Shown: in pieces, positions 33,487 to 44,814 of the stretch
Layout: the number at the start of each line of letters is the position of its first letter
Position numbering within the stretch: position 1 is the first letter of the stretch
NCBI GenBank assembly: GCA_016858145.1
Contig: JAEHOE010000099.1
Span: 186,001-250,000, forward strand
Length of the DNA: 64,000 nt
Source of the DNA: Edaphochlamys debaryana
Taxonomy: Eukaryota > Chlorophyta > Chlorophyceae > Chlamydomonadales
Direction of reading: 5' to 3'
Program-made: the position numbers and the translations under genes
The notes under the pieces: generated by a model
Told to the model about the DNA's origin: nothing
The model's database searches: none
Seen by the model: only the letters and a program-made list of their open reading frames with translations

Positions 33487-36400
33487 ATGGATCTAGACTT
33501 GGACCAGCTCGACAAGCAGAAGGAGCAGCAGAAGCGCGCCTTCAAGCCGGCGCTCAAGCCCGTTGCGCGGCCACGGCCGGGCCAGGCCGCCGGCGCTGGG
33601 ACCGCTGGGGCGCCTGATGCCGCCGCGCCCAGCAGCCGCCCTCCCGCAGCAGCACCCTCGGCGACCGTTGCTGGCGGGGGAGCCTCAGCAGTCGCCGGGT
33701 CCAGTCGGCCAGCTGCGCCCTTCACCGCAACAGCAGCTGCGGCCGCGGGCCCCGCTGTTGCGCACCAGCAGGCCCGCCCGGCGCCTCCACCTGCAGCACC
33801 CCCGCCGTCGTCACGACCGCCACCCGTGCCCTTGGCGTCGACAACACAGGCTCCCTCGGCTTCCCCCCCCACAGCTGCCCATGCGCAGTCCGCGGCGACC
33901 ACGGCCCCGGCAGCTTCCCAGCCGGCCTCAGCCCATGCGCGTGAGGCGGATCCACCCGCGCGCTCTGCAGCTAATGGGTCGGCGGCTGGATCAGCGGCAG
34001 CGGGGCAGACCCGAGCGGAGGCACGGCCACCACAGGCCGCCGCAGCAGCACCCGAGCTGTCCACGTCGGGGCTAGGGGGTAACCCGCTCGACGACTTGCT
34101 CTCGATGGCCCCCCAGCCCCGAGCCAGCAAGTTCGCCCCCGCCGCCGTGAAGCCCCGAGGCCGCCCCGGCGCGCCCGCTACCCCGGCCTCGGCGCCTCCC
34201 GAACCCTCACAGGCAGCGGCGGCGGCCTCTCAGCCGCCGCACAAGCTGGCCGATGCGGGGGAGCCGGCAGCGTCCCAGGTGCCCTCCGCGCCCGCGACGC
34301 AGGCCCCCGCGACGCAGCCCTTCACGCAGCCGGGCACCCAGCCGCGACAACTCGCGGCAGTCGGAGCCGCCCCGGAGGCTGAGCGGTGGGATGCCCAGGG
34401 GGATACCGAAGGCAGTGGCTTGGGCTCTCAAATCCAGCCTGCGGCTGCTGGGCCACCTTACGCGGCTCCGGAACCAGCCCCAGTAGCGGCGCCGATACCA
34501 GAGCCCTCCCCAGCGCCTCCGCCTGCGCCTGCGGCGCCTGAGCCAGAGGACGATTGGGACCCCCTTCAGGACATCCTCGGCGGAGCGCTGGAGGCCGCAG
34601 CGGCGCTCCCCGACCCCGTGCCTCCGCCTCCCACCCTCGTCCCCGCGGCTCTCGCCCTCCCGATCCTCCAAACGCTCGTGGCAGGGCAGGTGCAGGCCAT
34701 GGGCGCAGGCGCAGGCACCGCGCCCCTGCAGCTCGCGCCCACGCCCGCGCCGCCTCCCGTGTCGCCCCCGCCCCCGACCCACATGGCAGCACCCCCTCCG
34801 GCCCAGCCTCCCGCGCCCGCGGAGGTGCCGGCCCAAAGCGCAGCCCCCGCGGCTGCCGCAGCGCCCACGCCCTCCACCGGCCCCGAAGCGCCCAAGCAAG
34901 CCCCCACTCCCGCTGCGACGGCCGCAACCACGTCAGCAGCCGCCGCTGTGCAGCCGACCGCAGCGGCAGCGGACGCGAGCGGCAGCGGGAGCGGTGTGGG
35001 CTCGGCGGACGCTGGCCTCGGGGACCTGCTTGGTGGTATCCTGGGGCCGGGCGGTTCGCTGCAGCCAAGGGCGCGGAAGGCGGTCCCTGTGGTGCCGGCG
35101 CGGCGAGGAGCGCAAGCGGCCGCCGGCAAGCCGCCGGCCGAGGCCGGCGGCAGGGCGGCGGCGTCGCTCTCCTCCTGGGCAGGGTCGGCAGCCCAGGCGG
35201 ATGCAGGGCCCTCCAGCGCCCCGGCACCCAGTGCACCTCCTGCCGGCCCCTCAAGCAAGCCTGCCCCTGCGCCCGCAGCGCTGCCCCCCACCGCCCTTGG
35301 CGCACCATCCTCGGCGCTGATCCCGCCGGTAGCCAAGCCGGCTGTGCCGCAGGCCCCTGTGCCGGGAGCCGCTCCCCAGACCGCGGCCCAGGGACGGTCC
35401 CAACCGGCTCCGCCGCCGCCGGCTCAGCCGCCGCCGGCTCAGGCGGAGCCGCCGACGACGTCCGCGGCGGCAGCGCAGGACGCCTCCGCACCGCCACCCG
35501 TGGCTTCGCAAGAGCCGAGCCAGGGCCAGGCCCCCAGTCCTGCCCCCGCCGCCGCCGCTGCCGCCGCCACCGCGGCTCCAGCCAAGGCGGCGGAACCGGA
35601 ACTGGTTGTGGGCCTGGATCTGGATCTGGCGGCTCTGCCCAAGCAGCAGCGGCGCGCAGCTCCCGTCGTGGCCGCACGCCGCCGGCCGGGAGCTGCGGCA
35701 GCGCCAGCGCCTGCCACCGCCGCCGCCGCCAGTGCGAGTGCCCCGGCGGCCTCTGCGCCGCAACAAGCCGCCCCGCCAGCGCCAGCGCCTGCACCGCTCT
35801 CTGCTGCCGCCGCAATCCCGGCCGCGGTGCCAGTCGCACTCAAACCCGTTGCTGCCGTCGCTCCGGCGGAGCTTGTGCCCCCGCCTGCGCCTGCGTCCGC
35901 ACCCGCTCCTCCGCAGCCAGCCGCAGCGCCAGACGCGGGGCGTGCGGGCCCTGAGACCTCCGCCCCTGCAGCCGCCCCCACGGCAGGTGCCCCCGCGGCG
36001 GCGCCCAGCGCCGCGGCCTCTGCCGCGGCGGAAGGGCAGGCGGCGGCGTCACAGCCGGCAGGGGCGGCAGCACCGGCCCAGGCGCCGAGCGAGGCTCCCG
36101 CGCCCGCGGCCGCTGCACCCGCCGCCGCTGCAGCGACGCCGCCCGCTGAGCTCCCCGCTGGCCTGGGGTCGGACCTGGACGCCCTTCCCAAGCAGCAGCG
36201 CAGGGCTGCACCCACCGTCACGGCGCGGCGGCGGCCCGGGGCAGCGCCCACCCCACCGCCCGCACCCGCTCCCGCACCGCCACCTGCACCGGCACCGGTT
36301 TCCGCGGCGCCGCCAGCACCCGCGGCGGCTCCTTCCGCGCCCGCTCCTGTGCCCTTGACAGCTCCGGCCGGAGCCGTTAGGCCGGCGGCAGCGGCAGGAG

Positions 36401-39400
36401 CGGCGGCGGCAGCGGCGGCCGTCCCAGCGGCGACAGCGGCAGGTTCTGGGAGTTTGAGCCAGGCGGCGGCGGCGCAGCTAGCGGGAGCGCTGGCGGCGGC
36501 GGCACAGGGCCGCGGCGCCGCCGCCAGCGCGGCGGCAGCGGCGGCGGGGCCGAGGGCGGAGCAGCTGACGGCGGTGCTTAAGGCCGTCGTGGCAGCGGCG
36601 GCGGCGGCGCAGCCTAGTCAGTCAGCGGCAGGGCCGGCGGCGGCGGCGTCACGCGACCCTCGCCGACCGCCTCCTCCTCAACCCGCCGCCGCCGCCGCGC
36701 CTCCGCCGGCGCTTCAAGCCGGGGCCGCGGCAGGGTCGGAAGATGACGAGCCCGTGGTGGCGCCGCCGACGCGACGGGGCCGGAAGGCGGCTGCCAACGG
36801 CGCCGCCAAGGCAGCCGCCGCCGCAGCGGCGGAGGTAGCAGCCGAGGCTGAGGATGATGATGAGGGGCCCGTGGTAGCGTCGCCCACGCGGCGGGGACGG
36901 AAGGCGGCGGGCGGAAAGCCGGCGGCGGCGGCTGCGGCGCCAGCGCGGCTGCAGGGGCTGTCTGGCATGGACGCTCTCTTGGCGGCGGTGGGCCACCCGC
37001 CGGCGGCGAAGCGGCGGAAGACCGCCGGCGTCACGTTCGCACCCGAACCGGCGCCGCCGCCGGCCAGCGCGGGCCGTCGCGCGCCGGCCAAGCGCAAGCG
37101 CGGCGCCGCGGCGGCCGCCGAGGACGACGAGGAAGAGTCAGACTTGTCTGAGGATTCGGACGTGCCCATCCAACAGCTACGCCAGGCGGAAGCAGCCAAA
37201 AAGGCCAGCCGAGCCACCAAGACCAAGGGCAAGGCCAAGACCAAGGAGCCCGCGCCCAAGCGCGCCCGTGCGACGCGGACCACCCCCGCCCGCAAGCGCA
37301 CCCCTGCCGCCAAGACCAAGGCCGCCGCCAAGACCGCCGAGACGGCCGCGTCCAGCACGCAGCTGGTGCTGCGGCTGATGCAGTCCGCCCCCACCCCCGC
37401 CTCCAAGCGGGGGGCCCTAGGCTGGCTGAGGCTGGTGTCCACTATGCGGTCGAGGCTGGACCAACAGGTGGGAGGGAAAGGGTTGGGGGAAGGGGGCCGA
37501 TGGCATTTGATCAACCTTGTGGGATTGCATGGAGGAGGCATGGGAGGTCACCCTCGCCTCATTTCCGCCCTCCTCAAGCTGCTGCATCACCCGCTCACCC
37601 CCCCCCCCTGCCTGTGCAGGCCCAGCCCGGCGGCGCTGGCGGTGCCGAGGCCGTGGAAGGCGAGGACCTGGCCCGAGCCATCATCATCCACCCGGACCAC
37701 CCCCCGGCCGCCACCCGCGGCAGGGGCCGGGGCCGCGGCCGCGGGCGGCGCGCGCCGCGGGCCCGCGCCGCCGCCGACGACGCCGACGGAGCCACGGACG
37801 CTGAGGGAGCGGACGGGGAGGGCCGTGCCATCACGCGGCGGCGCGGCAGCTCCCGCAGCAAGCGGGGCGGCGCGGGCGGGGGTGGGCGGGGCCGGGGGCG
37901 CGGCAAGCGCACTGCGGTGGAGCTGCGGGACGAGATCATGGGCAGCCCCAAGGCCCAGGCGGCGCGGGAGGCGCGGCGCTTCCGGGAGCTGCAGGCGGAG
38001 GCGTTCAAGGAGGCGGGGCTGGAGGTGGTGGTGAGTGGGGCGGACGAGGGAAGGGGAGGGAGGCGCTGGGGTGTTGGTGCGGGGCGCGAGGGGCAAACCA
38101 CTTGCAATGCACTTGCACGACGCAGGCCTGCTGCCCCCTGGCCGTGCCACCCTGTTGCCGCTTCTACACCTGCTCTCCCATCCTTTATGTCCTGGACCAT
38201 GACACCCAGACCCGCATGCCTCCCTCCCCCTTCTCGCCATTCCTGCCACCTCCGTCCCTCCTTCCCCCTCTCCCCCCCCCCCAGCCGCTTGAGGCCGTGG
38301 ACCCCAACGAGCCCATGGACCTGGAGACCTGGTCCCTGCGCCGCATCATCGCACGCACGCAGGTGGGGTGTGGAGGGGTGGGCAGGCAGGGGGGCGCAGG
38401 CAGGGGGGCGCAGGCAGGGCGGGGCAGGGGACAGCAGCGAGTTGCGGGGGTCAGCTTGGACTGCTGTGTGGGGCGGGCGGAGGCGGCGACGCAAGCGCAC
38501 GGCTGCGGCTGCTCACCCTGTCACCACCCACCCACGCCACCCGACCGCTCCCAACTGCGTGCCCACGCTGGCAATCATCTCTCCTCCCGCTCTCCAGTAC
38601 TGTCGCTCTTCATTACTTTCGCGAAACGCCAAACAACAACCACCCCCACCCACCCACCCACAGGCCTGGGAGAAGGCCAAGATGGCGGAGGAGCGAGCCG
38701 CCGCCCGCGCCGCCGCCCAGGCCGCCCGCGAGGCAGCGGAGCGCGCCGCACTGGAGGCGGCGCAAGGGGGCGAGGCCACCGGCGCCGGAGGCGGGGCCGG
38801 AGGCGGCGCGCCCGCCGCGCTGCCCGCGCCGCCGCCGCGGCCGGCCGCTGGCGGCGGCGCGGCGGCGCCCCAGGTCCGCATCGTGGATGGTCGGCTGGTG
38901 GTGGACACGGAGTCGCTGACGGTGACGGCGCAGCAGCGGGACGACCTGGGGGGGTACGCCCGTGTGGAGGAGGACACGCGGTACGTGACGTCCATAACGT
39001 ACATGAAGGTACGGGGGGAGGAGGGGGGAGGGAAAGGGGAGGGGAAGAGGGGAGGTAGGGTGGTTGTTGTTGAGCGGGATCAACGTCGCCTGCGCCAAGG
39101 AATGGAGGGGGGAAAGGGGGAGGAGGTGTAGGGGGCGGGGCGAGGGGGTGTCGTGTGCTCGTGTCCGTTGCTGTGCGGCGTTGCGGGTGGGGCGGAGAGG
39201 AGAGGGCAGAGTCAAGCAGGATTGATGGGACCGGCGTCCCCGACTTTCTTGGCAGAAGCCGCTTCTCACGCTTCGCCCTCCCAGTCTCTGTCGGCTGTCC
39301 CCGTATCCGGCATCAGTCCCACCCCACATCCCAACTCCGCCCCTCCACCGCCTCCACCCCCACATCCCCACTCCCTCCCCCACAGCGCCTGCCCGCCGCC

Positions 39401-40515
39401 AAGTGGTCCGAGGCCGACACGGGCCTCTTCTTCCGCGCCCTGGCGGCCTTCGGCACCGACTTCTCGCTCATTGCGCTGCTGTTCCCGGACATGCAGGCAA
39501 GGAGGGAGGGAGGGAGGGAGAAGGAGAGGGGCTGCGGGGCCGTGGAGGGGGCAGGGATGGAAGGGGAATGGAGTCCCCGTACATGCAGGCAAGGGGGATA
39601 GGACGGGGCGGTAGAGGTTAGTAGGGAGGGGCAGGTGCGCTGGCATGGAGGGTCCTGGAAGCGGGTTGCGGTGGGTTGCCTGAGCACCAACACACTGCCT
39701 TAAACCCCGTCCTTACATGCCGGCCTGGAGGGAGGGGACGGGCAGGACACTGGCTGAAGCCGCTCCTTGCCTGCTGCATCCAATGCACTTCCTGAGACCC
39801 TGCAACCCCATTCCTGATCCCCCCTTCACCCCCCTCAGCGGCAGCACGTCAAGCGCAAGTACACGCGCGAGCTCCGGCAAAACCCGGAGAAGGTGGGGCC
39901 GGGGCGCTCGAGCGGAACAGGGGAACGCACCCGGGTCTAGCTTGTGCTGTACCAAGATAGGATAGGATAGGATGCCCTGAACGGCCCAAGACGGTGGCGT
40001 CTTCGCGCGCCCGCTTCGCCTCCGCCCAACCGAACCCGGGCCGGCCTCCTCGACCCTCAACCCGCTCCTCAACACGCCCCCACCGCCACCAAACCCCCGC
40101 CCAGGTGCACGCCGCTCTGGACGGCCGGGCGCACACGGGCGGCAAGGAGGAGCTGCTGGAGACCGTGCGGGCGCGCATCGCCGCCCACAACGCCGCGCAG
40201 GCCGCGCAGGCGGCGGCGGCGGGGCTGCTGCCGGCACCGCCGGCCGCCCCCGACCGGGCCGGCGAGGACGGCGGCGCGGACGCCGAGGGCGAGGGCGCGG
40301 CCGGGGCCGTGGCAGTGAGGGGCGCGGCGGGGAGGGCGGCAGCGGCGGTGGAGGAGGGCGCGGTGGAGGAGGTGGTCGGGACGTTGCCGGAGGGGGAGCA
40401 GGGCGAGGGCGCCCCCGCCGCCGAAGCTCACGGCGCGTACGGCGCGTACGGCAACGATGACGACCAGCACGGGGCGTACGGCGGCTACGAGGATGAGTAC
40501 GACGCATATTACTAA
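33487..40515 (+). CDS. BDP1: TFIIIB subunit B'' (BDP1) with a very long N-terminal extension
   Basis: BDP1 joins TBP and BRF1 to form TFIIIB, which recruits RNA polymerase III in the nucleus. Exons are 33487-37467, 37620-38030, 38285-38362, 38664-39008, 39386-39496, 39839-39892 and 40105-40515, all phase 0, giving about 1796 residues. The diagnostic part is the SANT/Myb-like domain split over exons 5-7 (KWSEADTGLFFRALAAFGTD, then LIALLFPDM, then RQHVKRKYTRELRQNPEK). The strand-forming segment before it (VRIVDGRLVVDTESLTV) and the PMDLETWSLRRII motif also match BDP1. Intron 5 uses a GC donor (CAG|GCAAGG). The first 1327 residues are Ala/Pro-rich and carry five versions of a basic motif (best copies near 720 and 905), two RRGRK patches near 1090 and 1135 and a Lys-rich stretch likely to act in nuclear import. 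The C-terminus is Tyr/acidic (GAYGAYGNDDD). An upstream start cannot be excluded. Confidence 0.9.
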
Positions 40516-41496
40516 TGCTAACGGCTTGCAACCGGCCACGGCTATGCCGATGCCTCGGCGAGACGGAGGGAGGCGCCAGTTCTTACAGCTCGACAATGCT
40601 GCCTGGCGGGGAGCTGTGCCCCAACTGCCGCGGTGCCGTCGTGCGGCGGGCGGCGGGCGGTAGGTTGGGTCAGGCGGCACGCGCCAAGTTGAGGAGCTGC
40701 CCCCAGTGGCGAACAGGCGAGGCGCCTTGGGACAAGGAATGAGGATATGGGGATCTAGGTTGGGGCTGGGGAGAGCGGGCTGAGACGGAGGCGGGGTTTC
40801 GGGCTGGCGGGAGCTGGCGGGTTCTGGTTGTACTCCGTGTGCAGGTGTTGCGGGCGGGGTACGGAGGCTGCGCCCTCGGGCAGGTAGGCAGGATCGAGTT
40901 AGACATATAGAGCCAGGAGTACCGGTAGAGGCGGGGCAGAGGTGAAGGCAGTTGGGGCTGTAGACAGGTGGGGCGTGTGTGCGGGCTGGGCCATGCAGTT
41001 GATGTGGTGATGGGTGTGGCATGTAGCTTTCAACGGGCACGCGTGGGAGCGTGGTTGGCCAGATCCCCCGGCGGTCCGCCGGCGCGGACCCGCTGTTGAC
41101 GGCCGGGGGTACCGGGAGGACCGCGATGTCTCAAGACGCCGGGGCTCCAGTGTACCGGTAACACGGCAAAGTGTCGCCGTCTCAACACATCCGGGGTGTA
41201 CTAGCAGGCCCCAAACATTCGTGTGGCGAGATCATTGCAACGCAGACGGCTGTCACCGCCCATGCCTTTTAGCGGCCCTTGCTTGCTCCAATGTTCAATA
41301 CATATCAATTCCGCCCGGCAGCAAACCCCCAAGTAACGGCCGCGGTCCGCGCAGCCTGCTCAGCAAGCGCTACCCCTCTGTGCGATATCCCAGCACCCGG
41401 CCCCATTTCGGTATCAAGCATAGCGCGAGCAACACTTTGCACAATGTAAGGGTGACCTGGGGCCCAGCGTCTCCTGGCCATCAGTAGCTTGTGCTG
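40516..41496. other. Intergenic region between convergent genes
   Basis: The 3' ends of BDP1 (plus) and the Cys/Pro-rich protein gene (minus) face each other here. TGTAA, the usual volvocine polyadenylation signal, occurs on the plus strand at about 41446 and on the minus strand at about 40586. If both are used, the two 3' UTRs would overlap. No gene was seen. Confidence 0.4.
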
Positions 41497-44400
41497 CTAA
41501 TGGCGGTGGCGGCGGCGGTGGCGGCGGCGGCCCACCCAGCCCGCGCACGAGTCGGGCAGGTGCGTGGCCCTGCCCACCCAGTTGCCGATGCCCGCAGCCA
41601 CGGCCTCCGGGTTGCACTGCTGGTAGGAGACCAGGGTCGCGCAGGGGTAGCGGGACGGCACGATGCCGTACCAACCGTCGTTGATGTCGGACTGGGGGCG
41701 GAACGGGGATGGATGGAACAGCGGGCATGGATAGTGCTGAGCCAGGGTCGATAGTTGGCGTGCAGAGGTGGACAGAATCACGACATTGTATTACCGCGAA
41801 GCGCAGAAGTCGACAAGGCCGTAGGGACAGGCGAGGCGTGAACCGAGGTGTGATGCGCCCAAGGACAAAGGGAGGCCCACGAGACTGCTGTTAAAGCAAC
41901 CTGTATACCGGTACCAAGCCTATGCTGAACTCACTGACTGGACGATGTAGGTGCCCCCGCCGCAGCCCTCTGGCGCCCCGTCCTTGGGGGGCGGTGAGGG
42001 CATAGGTGGTGGGGGTGGGGGCGGAGGCGGCGGTGGAGCGAATGGAGGCGGGGGCGTTGGGAGCTGGGGTGGCGGGAAGGAGGGAGGGGGCGGGCTGGGT
42101 GAAGGAGGAGGGGGCAGTTGCGGGCGAGGGGGAGGAGGCGGGGGTGGAGGGGGCGGGGGCACTGGAGAGGGAGGGGGCGGAGAGGGAGGACGGGGCGGGC
42201 TGGGCGAAGGGGGAGGGGGCAGAGGCGGGGGGAGGGGGAGGAGGCGGGGGTGGAGGGGGCGGGGGCATGGGAGAGGGAGGCGGCGGAGAGGGAGGAGGGG
42301 GCGGGCTGGGCGAAGGGGGGAGGGGGCAGAGGCGGGGGAGGGGGAGGAGGAGGAGGTGGAGGGGGCGGGGGGCACGGGAGAGGGAGGGGGGCGGAGAGGG
42401 AGGAGGGGGCGGGCTGGGCGAAGGGGGGAGGAGGCAGAGGCGGGGGTGGGGGAGGGGGAGGAGGAGGCGGGGGAGGGGTAGGGGGCACGGGAGAGGGAGG
42501 CGGCGGAGAGGGAGGAGAGGGCGGGCTGGGCGAAGGGGGAGGGGGCAGAGGCGGCGGAGGGGGAGGAGGCGGGGGTGGAGGGGGCGGGGGCACGGGAGAG
42601 GGAGGGGGCGGAGAGGGAGGAGGGTGCAGAGGCGGGGGTGGGGGAGGAGGCGGGGGTGGAGGTGGTGGAGATGGAAACGGCGGAGGATTTGGTTGTGGGG
42701 AGGGAGGGCATGGTGAAGGCGGAGGCGGCGGAGGAGGCGAGGGGGGTGGTGGAGGTGGAAAGGGCGGTGGCGGAGGAGGTGGTGGTGGCGGAGGGGGAGG
42801 CGGTGGGATTGGGGGGCGGGGGGGTGTAGGTGGTGGCGGAGGTGGGAAGGGCGGTGGAGGCGGAGGCGGCGGCGGAGGAGGCGGTGGTGGCGGGGTCGGG
42901 GGATGTGGAGGCGGGGGGTAGTGGCGGGGGTGGAAGAGGCGGTGGAGGCGGCGGCGGAGGAGGAGGAGGCGGTGGAGGTGGGGTGGGTGGACGTGAGGGC
43001 GGAGGGGGCGGCGTGGGAGGAAAGGGTGGTGGCGGCGGAGGTGGCGGTGGAGGCGGCGGCGGCGGTGGTGGAATCGGGGGACGTGGGGGCTTAGGCGGGG
43101 GTGGAAGTGGAAAGGGCGGTGGAGGCGGGGGTGGGGGTGGCGGAGGCGGGGGCGGTGGGGTGGGGGGACGTGGAGGCGGGGAGGGCGGCGGCGGTGGGAA
43201 AGGAGGTGGAGGCGGAGGTGGCGGTGGAGGCGGCGGGGGGTGGTGGGAGTGGAGGTCGTGGGGGCGGAGGAGGTGGCGGAGGTGGGAGGGGCGGTGGAGG
43301 CGGGGGTGGGGGTGGCGGAGGCGGAGGCGGTGGGGTAGGAGGGCGTGGGGGAGTAGGCGATGGCAGAGGTGGGAAGGGCAGAGGAGTTGGGGGCGGAGGT
43401 GCCGGTGGAGGTGGCGGTGGGGGACAGGGGGGCGTGGGGGGCGGCAAGGCTGGAAGGGGCGGTGGGGCCGGTGGAGGTGGCGGAGGTGGAGGGGGGGTCG
43501 GCGGACGTGGGGGCGGGGGCCGACGATGTCGCGGTGGCGGTGAACCCTCCGGCAGGGAGGGCGGGGCCTCCGGCTCGTACGGCAGCCCTTGCGTCAGCGG
43601 CTCGTACGGCTCGTACGGCGGCAGGGGCGGCGACAGCGGGAAGGCGGGGTTGGCGGAGTGGAGCGGGGTTTCGGGGGGCCACTCCGGTGGGGCCGAGTCC
43701 CAGTGTTGGAGCGACCGCGACCGCGACCGCCGCCCCAGGGCCTTGCCACGTAGCTGCCGCCTCTGCACCGCTGATTCCAACGCAGCCGCCACTTTGGCGG
43801 CGTCTGGGTAGGGCAGCCCCGCCGCCCCTTCGCTGTATGCCCCTGGCTGCCCTGGCTGCCGGGCCGCTACCGAGGAGTGCTCTGCGGTCGTGATGACCGC
43901 AACAGAGGCGGCGGCAGACGAGAGCGGGATGTCTGGGAGCGGGCGGCACTCTGTGTTGCCAAGCGGTGATAAGGCCCTGGCGTGGGCCCCGGCTACGCCC
44001 CGCACCGCGGTGCCGTCCACGCAGGCACTGCAGGTCCGCATTCCGTGGGCCGGGGCGTAGGTGTCTCCGCGGCAGGGCGTACAGCCGTCCTGATAGGTGC
44101 CTGCGCGTCGCCGAAATGGGCGTGCTCAGATGAGGCCAGCCCACCTCGAACACCCCACCCCGCCCGATCTGGCCACACGCAGTGGGCGAATCGTGGATGG
44201 GCGCCGCCCCTGTGGGTGCCTGGCACCGATGCGTGTGCCCACCCACGCTACGCACCAGCGGTGCCACGAGCGCAGACGCAGTCGTCGTTGCTTCCGTCGC
44301 TGTCCCTGTCCACCGCCTCAAACGGGCACCTGCGGTGGCGGCAGCAGTCCGTAGTCACACGCATGCAGCCACGCCGTCTGTAGCAGCGCTCAAGCCTTCC

Positions 44401-44814
44401 AGACCAGTGATCATGCGCAGGATACTCCCCTTCTAGCTGGAGCTGCTCACTCGTTGCATTGCAGCTGGCCCGATTTGTCGGCGAAGAGGCGGCCCGTGCA
44501 GGCGACGCAGCGGGATGGCCGCCCTGCGCTTCCTGGGGGGCAACCTGCGGGGGCGGAGGGCAACAGGCCTGGCTGCAGTGGCGGGCGTGGTGGGTGGGCC
44601 CGCCAATTATCGAGGCGCCAAGCCCAGATGTTGCACGCCGGCTTCAGGACTGCAAACTACTGCTAAGCCACGCGCTGTATAGTGGCAAGGCAGCCGGCGC
44701 ACCTGGAAGGGCGAAGCTGGGGTCGCTTGGGCTTCTGGGCCCGTGTCTCGGGTCGTTGTGTCTGCTTGCGGCGGCATTGCAGAGCAGCAGCTGAGGCAGC
44801 AGCAGTAAAGCCAT
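41497..44814 (-). CDS. Secreted Cys-rich, hydroxyproline-rich-type cell surface protein
   Basis: The six-exon model is 44814-44703, 44544-44451, 44329-44256, 44209-44145, 44089-41935 and 41691-41497. It starts with a classic signal peptide (MALLLLPQLLLCNAAAS). Exons 2-5 then encode Cys pairs (CPPG, CVAC, QCNEC, CVC, CTPC, CSAC) spaced like the GCC2/GCC3 or ephrin-receptor-like repeats of algal surface proteins, with matching phases. The rest of exon 5 is a long poly-Pro region with SP and PPSP motifs, typical of extensin-like or pherophorin-like wall glycoproteins. The last exon adds a Cys-containing globular end (GWYGIVPSRYPCATL). Exon 5 cannot be read in one frame: the Cys-rich frame stops at 43091, and the Pro-rich reading changes frame at G6 runs near 43235-43240 and 42912-42917 and again between about 42310 and 42440. 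Either the assembly miscounts homopolymers or the gene is damaged. Inferred location: extracellular matrix. Confidence 0.65.
42150..42640. repeat. Coding minisatellite of ~108 bp in the poly-Pro exon
   Basis: Five copies start at about 42156, 42260, 42367, 42477 and 42586, each opening with GGGGGCACGGGAGAGGGAGG or a variant. In the sense direction a unit encodes SPSPPSPPSPPPPSPVPP plus a Pro run. Copies differ in the length of G runs (G5 versus G6), which is what breaks the frame. Confidence 0.75.

Noticed and set aside
34207..36251. Long minus-strand frames opposite BDP1
   Set aside because: They are shadows of the Ala/Pro-rich BDP1 exon in GC-rich DNA, with no starts, domains or splice logic of their own.
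41951..43811. Plus-strand poly-Gly frames
   Set aside because: They are the reverse complement of the poly-Pro exon. The minus strand has a signal peptide, a Cys-rich region and matching splice phases.
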